Part shown: positions 37,349-45,686 of the stretch, one piece after another
Layout: the number at the start of each line of letters is the position of its first letter
Numbering within the stretch: the first letter of the stretch is position 1
Assembly: GCA_019638015.1 (NCBI GenBank)
Contig: JAHBUP010000001.1
Location: 2,822,424 to 2,886,423 of the forward strand
Reading direction: 5' to 3'
Length of the DNA: 64,000 nucleotides
From: Melioribacteraceae bacterium
Lineage (GTDB): Bacteria; Bacteroidota; Ignavibacteria; Ignavibacteriales; Melioribacteraceae
Position numbers and translations under genes: made by a program
Notes under the pieces: generated by a model
What the model was told of the DNA's origin: nothing
Seen by the model: only the letters and a program-made list of their open reading frames with translations
Databases searched by the model: none

Positions 37349-39775
37349 TTATTTTAATCTTTTTACCACCAGCATAGTCATGTCGTCGTGCTGCGGATAA
37401 TTATCAACAAACTTATTTACATCCTTAAGTATAATATTAATAAGTTCTCTAGCGGATTCATTTTTATGTTTTTCGATTAAAGAAACTAATCTTGTTTCTG
37501 AATATTCTTCATGTTTTTCATTCATAGCTTCGGAAAATCCATCGGTGTAAAGAAGAAAAACATCACCTTTATTTAAATCAACTTCTTCTTCGGACAATGT
37601 TGACGCAAAAATGCTCCCCTCTTCGAGGCCTAGAGCCATTCCTCGGCTTAAAAGTAGTTTAGTGTTCCCCTCATTAGTTGTGAGGATACCCGGATTATGC
37701 CCTGCTCGTGAGTAATTAATTGTATTTTTATCAATATCCAAGATAGCATAGAACATGCTGACGAATGAATTTTTCTCAATAGTTTTATAGAGTAACCTAT
37801 TTACTTTTTGAAGTACGTTTTTAGGCGAAACATCTTCTTCGGCATGTGCTTGTAAAATTCCTTTGGTTAAAGTCATATAAATTGCGGCGCCAACTCCTTT
37901 ACCAGAAACGTCACCAATAGCAATACCCATTTTGTTCTCAGCCAATTTTACGAAATCAAAATAATCACCGCCGGCTTCTATGGCGGGAATGCTGATGCTC
38001 GCGATTTCATATCCCGGGATTTTTGGATCTTCTTTGGGCAATAAGCTTAGTTGTACTCTGGCCGCAATTTCAAGTTCTTTTTTTAATCTCTCTCTTTCTG
38101 AAATCCTAAGAACGTGTGAAGGCAAGCCATATGATTCAAGTACAAAGTCTTTTTTTCTAATTACACTGATCACGTAAATTAAAACTGATATGAGCAGTAG
38201 CATAACCGAGATAATAAAATTAATAGTAAAGAATGAATTACTTGATCCGGCTAATACAATAATCTTAGATGTTAGGGCTAAGTGAAATAGTGTGCTGCCA
38301 AGTGTCAATAAATCATATTTAAAAAATAGAAATGCTAAAAAGCATCCAAATATAAAGTGGGATAATAAATTAATTCCGAAATTATTTAATGATGGAGGAG
38401 TAATAATTATTGCTACAGATAACATCACAGTTGCGCCAGTAGCTACAATTGATATCCATTTTCGTTTCCATCTTTGGTAAGTAGTTGTAATTGTAAAAAA
38501 CGCAACAGCAATGCTCGTAATTAATGCTTCAACAATTGAATTGAGACCAAGGGATAATACAGGAATCCAACCCACGAAAATATCCATTGCCGAGGTAGCT
38601 GTAATAAATATATTTGAATCGGGCTTGTTAAGGATTATGCTTCCAAGAATACCAGTTAGCGTAATTCCTGTTCCGAGTACTAAGCCACGAAGTATTGAAA
38701 ATCCACTGACTCTGGAAGTTAAATGACCTTTAATAAATGCATCAGCCCCAATCAGTTTTTCTGGCCATAAACTTCTTGCGTACGATTCTGAAACGCTCCA
38801 TGCAGTAAATAATAACAATCCCAAAAATAAATAAAGAATGAACCCATTAATTACCACGGCAATTAGCTTTGTGTAAACAAATGATAAATTACCAATCATC
38901 ATTCCCTGCCCCAGACCTGGCCAGTAATTTATTAAACTAATTATTGAGGAAACATAATAAAGGATAAATAAGCTTTTACCAACATTCATCCATACTTCGC
39001 CCTGATGGTACTTTTTTAAAAACATAGATATAGCAGTGATAATCAATCCAATAATAAATATTACCGATACTGTCCCATAAATAGCATCAAGAGAGGAGAA
39101 GTATTCACGATCTTTTTGAGGCACTTCAAAATAATAATGAAAACTGCCTACCACATCACCTTGAACATTACCGGTAATTACTGTTTTGCCATTTAAATCA
39201 GGTTCATTTTTTTCCCATCTAAAGGAATGATCCGTTCTCTTTAAAAAATCAATCTGCCGATACTCAACCATTGAAAACTGTTGAAAGTCATTTCCATACA
39301 TCTCAACAATTTTTGATTGGATTAAAGACTGAGCTTCATCTTTCATTAATGATTTTGATTTGTGTGAATCGGGGATTTCTCTAGTAAATCCAAAGACTTT
39401 TCCATTGTAAGATACATCTACATAATAAGTTGTTTGTGCTATTTGTCTCGGTAAATTTTGGTGGAACATTACAACCCAGCTTAAAACGGACCATTTATTT
39501 ATTTGGAGATACTTATCAAATCCTTCATCCCCTAATTGTTTCAATAGATATTTATTTTCAACCGGAGAATTATCTATGAATGCTTCCTTCATCATTGTAT
39601 CTGCTTTAAAACCATGTTCACCCAAGTATTTTTGGGCGATTTCAATAGCCTCTTCTCTCGTTACCTCATACTTCAGCTTATTAAAAATGCTAAAAGGATA
39701 AATACCAATTATTAGGAAGAGAATTACGATAGCGGCAACGAGCCAATAGACATGTTCTTTGAGTGAATTTTGCAT
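37349..39775 (-). CDS. Membrane-anchored SpoIIE/PP2C-type serine phosphatase
   Basis: The 808-residue protein has one N-terminal membrane segment, an extracytoplasmic region of about 200 residues with PepSY-like character (EVTREEAIEIAQKYL), then about nine further membrane segments. The C-terminal cytosolic part is a PP2C/SpoIIE-type phosphatase: SLLPKEDPKIPGYEIAS, the metal-binding AGGDYFDFV and GDVSGKGVGAAI, and LYTDGFSEAMN with YPQHDDMTMLVV. This is the RsbU-like phosphatase class that dephosphorylates anti-anti-sigma factors. No STAS/anti-sigma pair is adjacent; the nearest STAS-like gene is 37 kb away. The fusion of PepSY-like sensor, multi-pass membrane part and phosphatase suggests envelope sensing. 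Confidence 0.85.
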   Translation of the reverse strand: MQNSLKEHVYWLVAAIVILFLIIGIYPFSIFNKLKYEVTREEAIEIAQKYLGEHGFKADTMMKEAFIDNSPVENKYLLKQLGDEGFDKYLQINKWSVLSWVVMFHQNLPRQIAQTTYYVDVSYNGKVFGFTREIPDSHKSKSLMKDEAQSLIQSKIVEMYGNDFQQFSMVEYRQIDFLKRTDHSFRWEKNEPDLNGKTVITGNVQGDVVGSFHYYFEVPQKDREYFSSLDAIYGTVSVIFIIGLIITAISMFLKKYHQGEVWMNVGKSLFILYYVSSIISLINYWPGLGQGMMIGNLSFVYTKLIAVVINGFILYLFLGLLLFTAWSVSESYARSLWPEKLIGADAFIKGHLTSRVSGFSILRGLVLGTGITLTGILGSIILNKPDSNIFITATSAMDIFVGWIPVLSLGLNSIVEALITSIAVAFFTITTTYQRWKRKWISIVATGATVMLSVAIIITPPSLNNFGINLLSHFIFGCFLAFLFFKYDLLTLGSTLFHLALTSKIIVLAGSSNSFFTINFIISVMLLLISVLIYVISVIRKKDFVLESYGLPSHVLRISERERLKKELEIAARVQLSLLPKEDPKIPGYEIASISIPAIEAGGDYFDFVKLAENKMGIAIGDVSGKGVGAAIYMTLTKGILQAHAEEDVSPKNVLQKVNRLLYKTIEKNSFVSMFYAILDIDKNTINYSRAGHNPGILTTNEGNTKLLLSRGMALGLEEGSIFASTLSEEEVDLNKGDVFLLYTDGFSEAMNEKHEEYSETRLVSLIEKHKNESARELINIILKDVNKFVDNYPQHDDMTMLVVKRLK

Positions 39776-39981
39776 TGGGCTAAACCAGACAATTTGTGTT
39801 TAAGACGTAGGAAAGATAGAAAGGTTTAGGGTAGTATTCAATCATATTAATTTATTGTATTACTAACTGAACTAACTATGAGATTAAATTTTGTGATTAA
39901 TCTTGCCTCCGGCCTAATTCTCTTGAAACCTTTAAAATATATTAATATGTTTCAATCCGAGTTTCACAATAACGGAGAGTT

Positions 39982-40899
39982 ATGAAGAGAAGAGATTTCT
40001 TGAAAAGTACCGGTATTATTGCTGGGGCAGGAGTAGTTATTCCTGGCGTGTATGGAAGTGTGTATGCAAAAACCAGTTATATAAATAACAGTTTTGACCT
40101 TGTGGCAATCAAGGGGGGTGAACCAGATGCCATGTTTGATGAATCAATAAAACAACTTGGCGGGATGAGTTCATTTGTTAAGAAGAATCAGACGGTAGTT
40201 ATAAAACCAAATATTGGATGGGATGCTTCCCCCGAGAGAGGAGCTAATACTCATCCTAAATTAGTTAAGAGAGTAATAGAACAATGTTATAATGCCGGAG
40301 CAAAGGAAGTGTACGTTTTTGATCATACATGTGACGATTGGCGAAAGTGTTATACAAACAGTGGTATAGAAAAAGCAGTAAGTGATGCCAAAGGTAAAAT
40401 GGTTCCAGGGAATAGTGAAAGTTATTACCAAGATGTTGAGATAAAAGCGGGCAAATCATTAAAGAAAGCTAAAGTTCATGAATTAATTTTACAATCTGAT
40501 GTGTTTATTAATATTCCAATACTAAAAAATCATGGCTCAACAAAGGTCTCATTATCAATGAAAAATTTAATGGGCGCTGTATGGGATAGAAGATTTTGGC
40601 ATAGCAATGATTTAAGCCAATGTATTGCCGATTATGCCGCGTTTAATAAAAAACCTTCTCTCAATATTGTTGATGGTTACTATGTAATGAAACGTAATGG
40701 ACCCCGGGGCGTTTCTGTTGATGATGTTGTGTTGATGAAATCTCAAATTCTTTCAACAGATATTGTATCCGCAGATTCAGCTTCAGCTAAAATTTTTGGC
40801 GTTGAGCCATCAGATATTAGCCATATAAAAATCGCTAACAGTATGGGTCTTGGCAAAATGGATTTGAATTCTCTAAATATTAAAAGAATTACACTATAG
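39982..40899 (+). CDS. Tat-exported DUF362 protein
   Basis: The first residues, MKRRDFLKSTGIIAGAGVVI, are a twin-arginine signal, so the folded protein is probably exported, often a sign of a cofactor. The remaining 275 residues match DUF362, with VVIKPNIGWD, ILKNHGSTKVSLSMKNLMGAVWDR and NIVDGYYVMKRNGPRG. DUF362 is often found with or fused to ferredoxin domains, and here a polyferredoxin gene follows 95 bases downstream. A terminator between them would limit read-through. The reaction is unknown. Confidence 0.85.
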   Translation: MKRRDFLKSTGIIAGAGVVIPGVYGSVYAKTSYINNSFDLVAIKGGEPDAMFDESIKQLGGMSSFVKKNQTVVIKPNIGWDASPERGANTHPKLVKRVIEQCYNAGAKEVYVFDHTCDDWRKCYTNSGIEKAVSDAKGKMVPGNSESYYQDVEIKAGKSLKKAKVHELILQSDVFINIPILKNHGSTKVSLSMKNLMGAVWDRRFWHSNDLSQCIADYAAFNKKPSLNIVDGYYVMKRNGPRGVSVDDVVLMKSQILSTDIVSADSASAKIFGVEPSDISHIKIANSMGLGKMDLNSLNIKRITL

Positions 40900-40929
40900 T
40901 TAATTTTATAAATAGTAAATATTTTATTT

Positions 40930-40974
40930 AATCATCACGGTGGTTAATAGTCGCTAACTCCGTGATGATTTTTT
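40930..40974 (+). terminator. Terminator between the DUF362 and polyferredoxin genes
   Basis: An 11-bp stem (AATCATCACGG with CCGTGATGATT) closes a 19-base loop and runs into six T residues. It may partly separate expression of the two neighbouring redox genes. Confidence 0.85.
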
Positions 40975-40994
40975 ATAGCCACTTTTGAGAAAGA

Positions 40995-42563
40995 ATGAGA
41001 CAATCAAATTTTAGACTATTACGAATAATTATCTCAATATTATTTTTTATTCCCACAACATATATCCTAATCGATTTTTATGGATTGGTCCCGGGCGATG
41101 TTAAAAAATGGATATTATTCCTTCAGTTTACTCCATCTGTTCTAAATTTCATAACAATTGGTACGTTAAGTATAACTGGATTTATAATTATACTTGCTCT
41201 TACTTTTTTATTCGGCAGAGTTTATTGCTCAAGTGTATGCCCCTTGGGAGTACTTCAGGATATCATTAATTATTTCTCAAAAAAAATTAAGAAGCGAAAA
41301 AAAAAATTCATTTTTGTTAAAGAAAATAAGCTATTAAGATATTCCCTTTTAGCCCTCACAATTATTCCCATTTTTTTTGGGATTAATACTTTTCTCGTAC
41401 TACTCGATCCCTATAGTTTATATGGTAGAATTGCCGGAAACTTTGCACTCCCCATCTTAGCATTTTCAAATAACGGTGTAGCATATATTCTTGAACAGTT
41501 TAATAATTATTCTGTTTATCCTCATGATATTCAAAAATTTAATATTGTCCCCTTTGCTATAGTATTTTCATTTTTCGGACTTATAGCATATTTGTCGTTT
41601 AAACATGGGAGATTGTATTGTAACACTATTTGTCCAGTAGGCACTTTATTGGGGATAATTTCAAAGTATTCACTATTTAAGATCAGAATAAAAGAAGAAG
41701 AATGTTTAAGCTGCGGTGCTTGCGCAAGAGACTGTAAGGCGGAATGTATTGACAGCAGAACAAAAATTATTGATACTTCCAGATGTATTGCTTGTTTCGA
41801 TTGTATTCCGTCATGCCCCACAGAGGGGATTACTTTTTCATTAAAAAGTAGCGCTAGTTCAAGTGATGATTCAATAAATAACTCAAAGCGAAATTTTCTA
41901 ACCAAGACTTCTATCTATTTATTATCTCTTTCTGCAATTGGAGCAAGTGTTCAGAAAAAAATTAAAATCACAAAACCAAGCACTATTCCGGTATTCAAGG
42001 AAAACGCCGTTTCACCCCCAGGATCATTTAGTTTGGATAAGTTCAACGGTAAATGCACTGCATGCCATTTATGCGTAACTGCCTGCCCAACTCAGGTTCT
42101 GCAACCCTCCTTTTTGGAGTATGGATTTACAGGAATGCTTCAGCCACATTTAGATAATAGTGCAGGTTACTGCAATTTCGACTGCACGATATGTAGCGAT
42201 GTTTGTCCTACAGGAGCAATAATTCCAATTACAAGAAATGATAAACATCTTGCTCAAATTGGAATTGCAAAATTTATAAAAGAGAACTGCGTAGTTCATA
42301 CACAAAAAACAGATTGCGGGGCATGTTCGGAACATTGCCCAACAAAAGCTGTGCACATGATTCCGTACGAAGTTAAAGGATTAGTAATTCCTGAAGTTAG
42401 AGAAGAATATTGCATAGGATGCGGAGCTTGTGAGTTTGCATGCCCAACCATCCCATATAAATCAATTTATATAGAGGGTAACAGCATTCATAAAACAGCA
42501 AAGAAAAATGTGGAGGAGAAAAAGCTTGAGAAAGTTAATATGGATGAGGACTTCCCATTTTAA
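40995..42563 (+). CDS. NapH-like membrane polyferredoxin with six [4Fe-4S] motifs
   Basis: The 522-residue protein has four N-terminal membrane segments with the NapH-type motifs YCSSVCPLG and YCNTICPVG. Two ferredoxin-type cysteine clusters follow (CLSCGACARDC and CIACFDCIPSCP). Next come a KRNFLTKTSIYLLS segment that looks like a fifth membrane or signal-like helix, and four more clusters (CTACHLCVTACP, CTICSDVCP, CGACSEHCP, CIGCGACEFACP). This resembles NapH joined to NapG-like ferredoxin, carrying electrons from quinol or a cytosolic donor to a periplasmic acceptor. No terminal reductase is nearby. It pairs with the Tat-exported DUF362 protein. Direction of electron flow is inferred. Confidence 0.85.
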   Translation: MRQSNFRLLRIIISILFFIPTTYILIDFYGLVPGDVKKWILFLQFTPSVLNFITIGTLSITGFIIILALTFLFGRVYCSSVCPLGVLQDIINYFSKKIKKRKKKFIFVKENKLLRYSLLALTIIPIFFGINTFLVLLDPYSLYGRIAGNFALPILAFSNNGVAYILEQFNNYSVYPHDIQKFNIVPFAIVFSFFGLIAYLSFKHGRLYCNTICPVGTLLGIISKYSLFKIRIKEEECLSCGACARDCKAECIDSRTKIIDTSRCIACFDCIPSCPTEGITFSLKSSASSSDDSINNSKRNFLTKTSIYLLSLSAIGASVQKKIKITKPSTIPVFKENAVSPPGSFSLDKFNGKCTACHLCVTACPTQVLQPSFLEYGFTGMLQPHLDNSAGYCNFDCTICSDVCPTGAIIPITRNDKHLAQIGIAKFIKENCVVHTQKTDCGACSEHCPTKAVHMIPYEVKGLVIPEVREEYCIGCGACEFACPTIPYKSIYIEGNSIHKTAKKNVEEKKLEKVNMDEDFPF

Positions 42564-42643
42564 TCAATTTTGAATGTGATTTTTCCCATATATAATCTGT
42601 TCAAGTTTTCAATTTTACCACAATTGAGAGTGCTGAAAAATTA

Positions 42644-43624
42644 TTATTCCAATATTTTTTTTAATACATCTGGGCTGACTTTCAATAGTCCATTTGGCAA
42701 CAATCGTGGGGTTAATTCTCTCCAGTTATTTCCTTTCACAAAAATCTCCTTAAATAAGGGTAATGCTTTTTCTAAATCACCTTTATTGGCGAGTGCGACG
42801 GCGGTCCAATATTTCATTTCAAGATTATCCGGAAACATCTTCATAGCAGATGAATATTGTTTCATCGCCTCATCCATGTCATCTTTTTCCACTGCCAGGT
42901 CCCCTTCATTCATAAATTGATACGCGCGATGAACATTTAATAATCTTCTCATTTCAGGTAACGGATTTTCAGAGTCATCAATTCTTAAATCAATTTTGCG
43001 ATCTTCCCATAAATTACCGGTCGATTTTCCCCGAACAACTAAAAGAGCTGCCGATTGTTTCCCTCTAATATCTCCCCCTTCTTTTTCTGCCGCTTCAAGA
43101 GCAGCAAGCATTCTTTCTGCTAAATCACCTTTAGAATTTTCGAATGTATTTTTCATTGCGGGCCAAACTTTATCGTTACTCATTAAATTAGCCTGAACAG
43201 AGAAATACTTTCCTACAATATTACCAGCTGGCTGAATACATTTTGAGCCGGTGAATGATGCGGCAGTTCCTTTAGAATCAATTATCGCTAATTGTCTAAA
43301 CTCACGCCCCTCATCACTATTTATTAATTCATCCAGAACTTGCTGAGCGGATTTTCCAAGCTTCAATAATTCCAATCCTCTCGGTCCAAATGATGGATTA
43401 ACAAATGATTGAGTTGCAATTGCCCCAACTCCTGCCTCTCCCCAGCTTACAATTGTTCCAACTGCGAACCAATGAGATTGAACAGCAACACCCATATCTC
43501 CATTTGTGGGATCGTAAGCAACTATTGAATAAGTATGAGCGAAGGGGGTATCCGATTTATATATTTGACAATTAATGTTACTGAATGATAATAAGAATAA
43601 TGAGATGACTATTAACGATTTCAT
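42644..43624 (-). CDS. Exported DUF1028 protein with TPR-like tail
   Basis: The frame extends back to 43747, but a clear signal peptide begins at the ATG at 43624 (MKSLIVISLFLLSFSNINC), so that start is used, giving 326 residues. The mature part matches DUF1028, an Ntn-hydrolase-like family: THTYSIVAYDPTNGDMGVAV-type start, SWGEAGVGAIATQ, NPSFGPRGLELL and FTGSKC. The C-terminal 90 residues form TPR-like helices (AYQFMNEGDLAVEKDDMDEA). Family members are of unknown activity. It is divergent from the FKBP gene. Confidence 0.85.
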   Translation of the reverse strand: MKSLIVISLFLLSFSNINCQIYKSDTPFAHTYSIVAYDPTNGDMGVAVQSHWFAVGTIVSWGEAGVGAIATQSFVNPSFGPRGLELLKLGKSAQQVLDELINSDEGREFRQLAIIDSKGTAASFTGSKCIQPAGNIVGKYFSVQANLMSNDKVWPAMKNTFENSKGDLAERMLAALEAAEKEGGDIRGKQSAALLVVRGKSTGNLWEDRKIDLRIDDSENPLPEMRRLLNVHRAYQFMNEGDLAVEKDDMDEAMKQYSSAMKMFPDNLEMKYWTAVALANKGDLEKALPLFKEIFVKGNNWRELTPRLLPNGLLKVSPDVLKKILE

Positions 43625-43773
43625 TTTAATTTCTCGATTGTTGATAAAAAAATAAATAAAATCATTCAGTTTTGCATAGATATTGAAATCATATGAAATA
43701 ATAATGGTTTGCATATAAATAGCTATGGGCTTATCTTGGCACGCCAAAAAATTAAAAATGGAGTAATATTAAA

Positions 43774-44481
43774 ATGAGATTGATGAAAATCATAGTTCTC
43801 TTACTAACAGTAATAAGCATAACAACAGCACAAAATAATTCTAAAAACAAAAAATCAGAGAAAATAATGTTTAAAACCCTCGAAGACTCGATAAGCTACT
43901 CAATTGGTCAAAATATTGGTGCATCATTAAAAGATCCAGCAATGAATATAAAATTTGATATGGTTTTTAAAGGATTGCAAGATGCAATTGATGGTAAATC
44001 CGAATTAACCCCCGAAGAACAACAAGTTGTTATGAACAAATTTAATCAAAAACTTATGAGCGCAAGAGCAGCTCAGACAAATGCTGTTAAAGATAAGAAC
44101 AAAAAAATTGGTGAGGCGTTTTTAGCTAACAACAAAACTAAAGAAGGAGTTGCTACTACTGCCAGCGGATTGCAATATAAAGTAATAAAAGAAGGTACAG
44201 GAGCTCAACCTACAGATACAAGCAAAGTAACCGTTCATTATAAAGGTACATTGATTGATGGAACTGTCTTCGATAGCTCTTATGATAGAGGCGAGCCAAT
44301 CACATTCCCATTAAATGGCGTTATTAAAGGTTGGACCGAAGGTGTTCAATTAATGAAGGTTGGCAGTAAATTTGAATTTTATATTCCTTCTGAATTGGCT
44401 TATGGCGATACAGGCGCCGGACAGGTAATAGAGCCGGGAGCAGTATTAATATTTGAAGTTGAATTACTGAGCTTTGAATAA
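43774..44481 (+). CDS. FKBP-type peptidyl-prolyl isomerase, exported
   Basis: The 235-residue protein has a signal peptide (MKIIVLLLTVISITTAQ), a helical FKBP_N dimerisation region (about 35-120) and a C-terminal FKBP domain (about 135-235) with VTVHYKGTLIDGTVFDSSYD, GVIKGWTEGVQLM, ELAYGDTGAG and FEVELLSFE. It matches the FkpA/Mip type that acts as a periplasmic folding catalyst and chaperone. GGAG precedes the ATG. A second ATG is at codon 4. A hairpin follows the gene. Confidence 0.92.
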   Translation: MRLMKIIVLLLTVISITTAQNNSKNKKSEKIMFKTLEDSISYSIGQNIGASLKDPAMNIKFDMVFKGLQDAIDGKSELTPEEQQVVMNKFNQKLMSARAAQTNAVKDKNKKIGEAFLANNKTKEGVATTASGLQYKVIKEGTGAQPTDTSKVTVHYKGTLIDGTVFDSSYDRGEPITFPLNGVIKGWTEGVQLMKVGSKFEFYIPSELAYGDTGAGQVIEPGAVLIFEVELLSFE

Positions 44482-44501
44482 GGTTTTAATGAAATGATTT
44501 A

Positions 44502-44536
44502 CTCCGACATCTCAAGTAATAATTGGGATGTCGGAG
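44502..44536. terminator. Hairpin between convergent FKBP and YhcH genes
   Basis: CTCCGACATC (44502-44511) pairs perfectly with GATGTCGGAG (44527-44536). Neither strand has a strong T run after it, so it is a weak intrinsic terminator or an mRNA end-stabilising hairpin serving both genes. Confidence 0.6.
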
Positions 44537-44554
44537 ATAAATTAATATTGAGGT

Positions 44555-45088
44555 TTACTCTGGGTTATTTTCTTCCGGTGTATTTTCTATAACTTCCGTT
44601 TTATTGTCCAAGTTTTCCGCTGTTTCTTCAATCACTTCATCAACTCTAACCTTAACCACAACTTTCTTAACCGGTTTGGGGATATTAACCGCAACAGAAG
44701 GCATGTGTACATCTGTAGGGAAAAATATCACAAATTGTTTTTCATCAACAATCAAATAGTTACCCTCTCCCTTTAATAACATTACATCTTTTACCTTATT
44801 ATATTCTTGAATCACAGCCATATTTGTTTGATGAGCAAAACCCATCTTTTCCTTACCACTAACCATATACTGAATATCGATATAATTTTTATGCGCTTCC
44901 CATTTTGCGGCGCTAAATGGTTTGGTATTATACTCACTTACAATGGAGTAAATATCAGTTCCTTCAATATCGTAAGTTCCACTCTCGAGATCATTAAAAT
45001 TTGTTTCGGAAAGATATTTCAATCCTTTTTTTATCCGTTCCCCTAAATTCTCGTATAGAGAAATATTTTTGATATTATCGTAAATCAT
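44555..45088 (-). CDS. YhcH/YjgK/YiaL family protein (DUF386)
   Basis: The 177-residue protein matches the YhcH family: HKNYIDIQYMVSGKEKMG, an internal FFPTDVHMP with a metal-binding His, and KKVVVKVRV. Members are cupin-like and are linked to sugar (sialic acid or beta-galactoside) metabolism. The C-terminus has an unusual acidic tail of about 30 residues ending in EENNPE. The ATG at 45088 is chosen over GTG at 45100, whose sequence serves as its ribosome-binding site (GTGAGG). It lies just after the beta-barrel gene, so the two are co-transcribed. Confidence 0.85.
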   Translation of the reverse strand: MIYDNIKNISLYENLGERIKKGLKYLSETNFNDLESGTYDIEGTDIYSIVSEYNTKPFSAAKWEAHKNYIDIQYMVSGKEKMGFAHQTNMAVIQEYNKVKDVMLLKGEGNYLIVDEKQFVIFFPTDVHMPSVAVNIPKPVKKVVVKVRVDEVIEETAENLDNKTEVIENTPEENNPE

Positions 45089-45099
45089 GCAAGACCTCA

Positions 45100-45633
45100 C
45101 TATAATTTAAGTAAAATTCCAACGCTCATTAATGAATAATTGCTTTTAGCATCTTTTATATCCAATAAAGAATCAAGTTCTAGATCAAGAAATATATATT
45201 TAATATCTCCCGTGAGAATATAGCTACCCATATCCAACTGTGCCCCAACGCCAGCATGATATCCAACTTTGTTTTGAGATTCATTACGTGTAACATTTGT
45301 CAATGGATCCTTAAAATCAATTTTTGTATTGTACCATGCAATTCCTGCTTGACCATATAAAACTGAGATTAAGTTCATCTGTGCGGTCAACATTATTGGG
45401 TAGGATTTAGTGGTAAGTTCACTTTCCGTGTAGCTATCCGATTGATAACCAATTGATCCTTCAACTCCAAATCCACCCAAATTAATTCTCAAAGCACCAG
45501 AGTATGTTACAGAACCTTCGGTATCTGCCCCTTTGGCAAATCCAATTATTGGACCTAATGAAACTGAAGTATTTTGCGCAGAAACAGAGACTGTTACCAA
45601 AATTAGGAATAATGCTATAGCTATTTTTTTCAT
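45100..45633 (-). CDS. Small beta-barrel outer-membrane protein
   Basis: A signal peptide (MKKIAIALFLILVTVSVSAQ) is followed by amphipathic strands: VSLGPIIGFAKG, GGFGVEGSIGYQ, LYGQAGIAWY and YHAGVGAQLDMG, ending in SVGILLKL. Length (177 residues) fits an eight-stranded barrel of the OmpA/OmpX type. No specific ligand can be assigned. It is followed directly by the YhcH gene in the same transcription unit. Confidence 0.7.
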   Translation of the reverse strand: MKKIAIALFLILVTVSVSAQNTSVSLGPIIGFAKGADTEGSVTYSGALRINLGGFGVEGSIGYQSDSYTESELTTKSYPIMLTAQMNLISVLYGQAGIAWYNTKIDFKDPLTNVTRNESQNKVGYHAGVGAQLDMGSYILTGDIKYIFLDLELDSLLDIKDAKSNYSLMSVGILLKL

Positions 45634-45686
45634 AACTAATTTCCTGTTAAGTTTTCCAAAAATTACTAAAATCCAAAATCATAATT

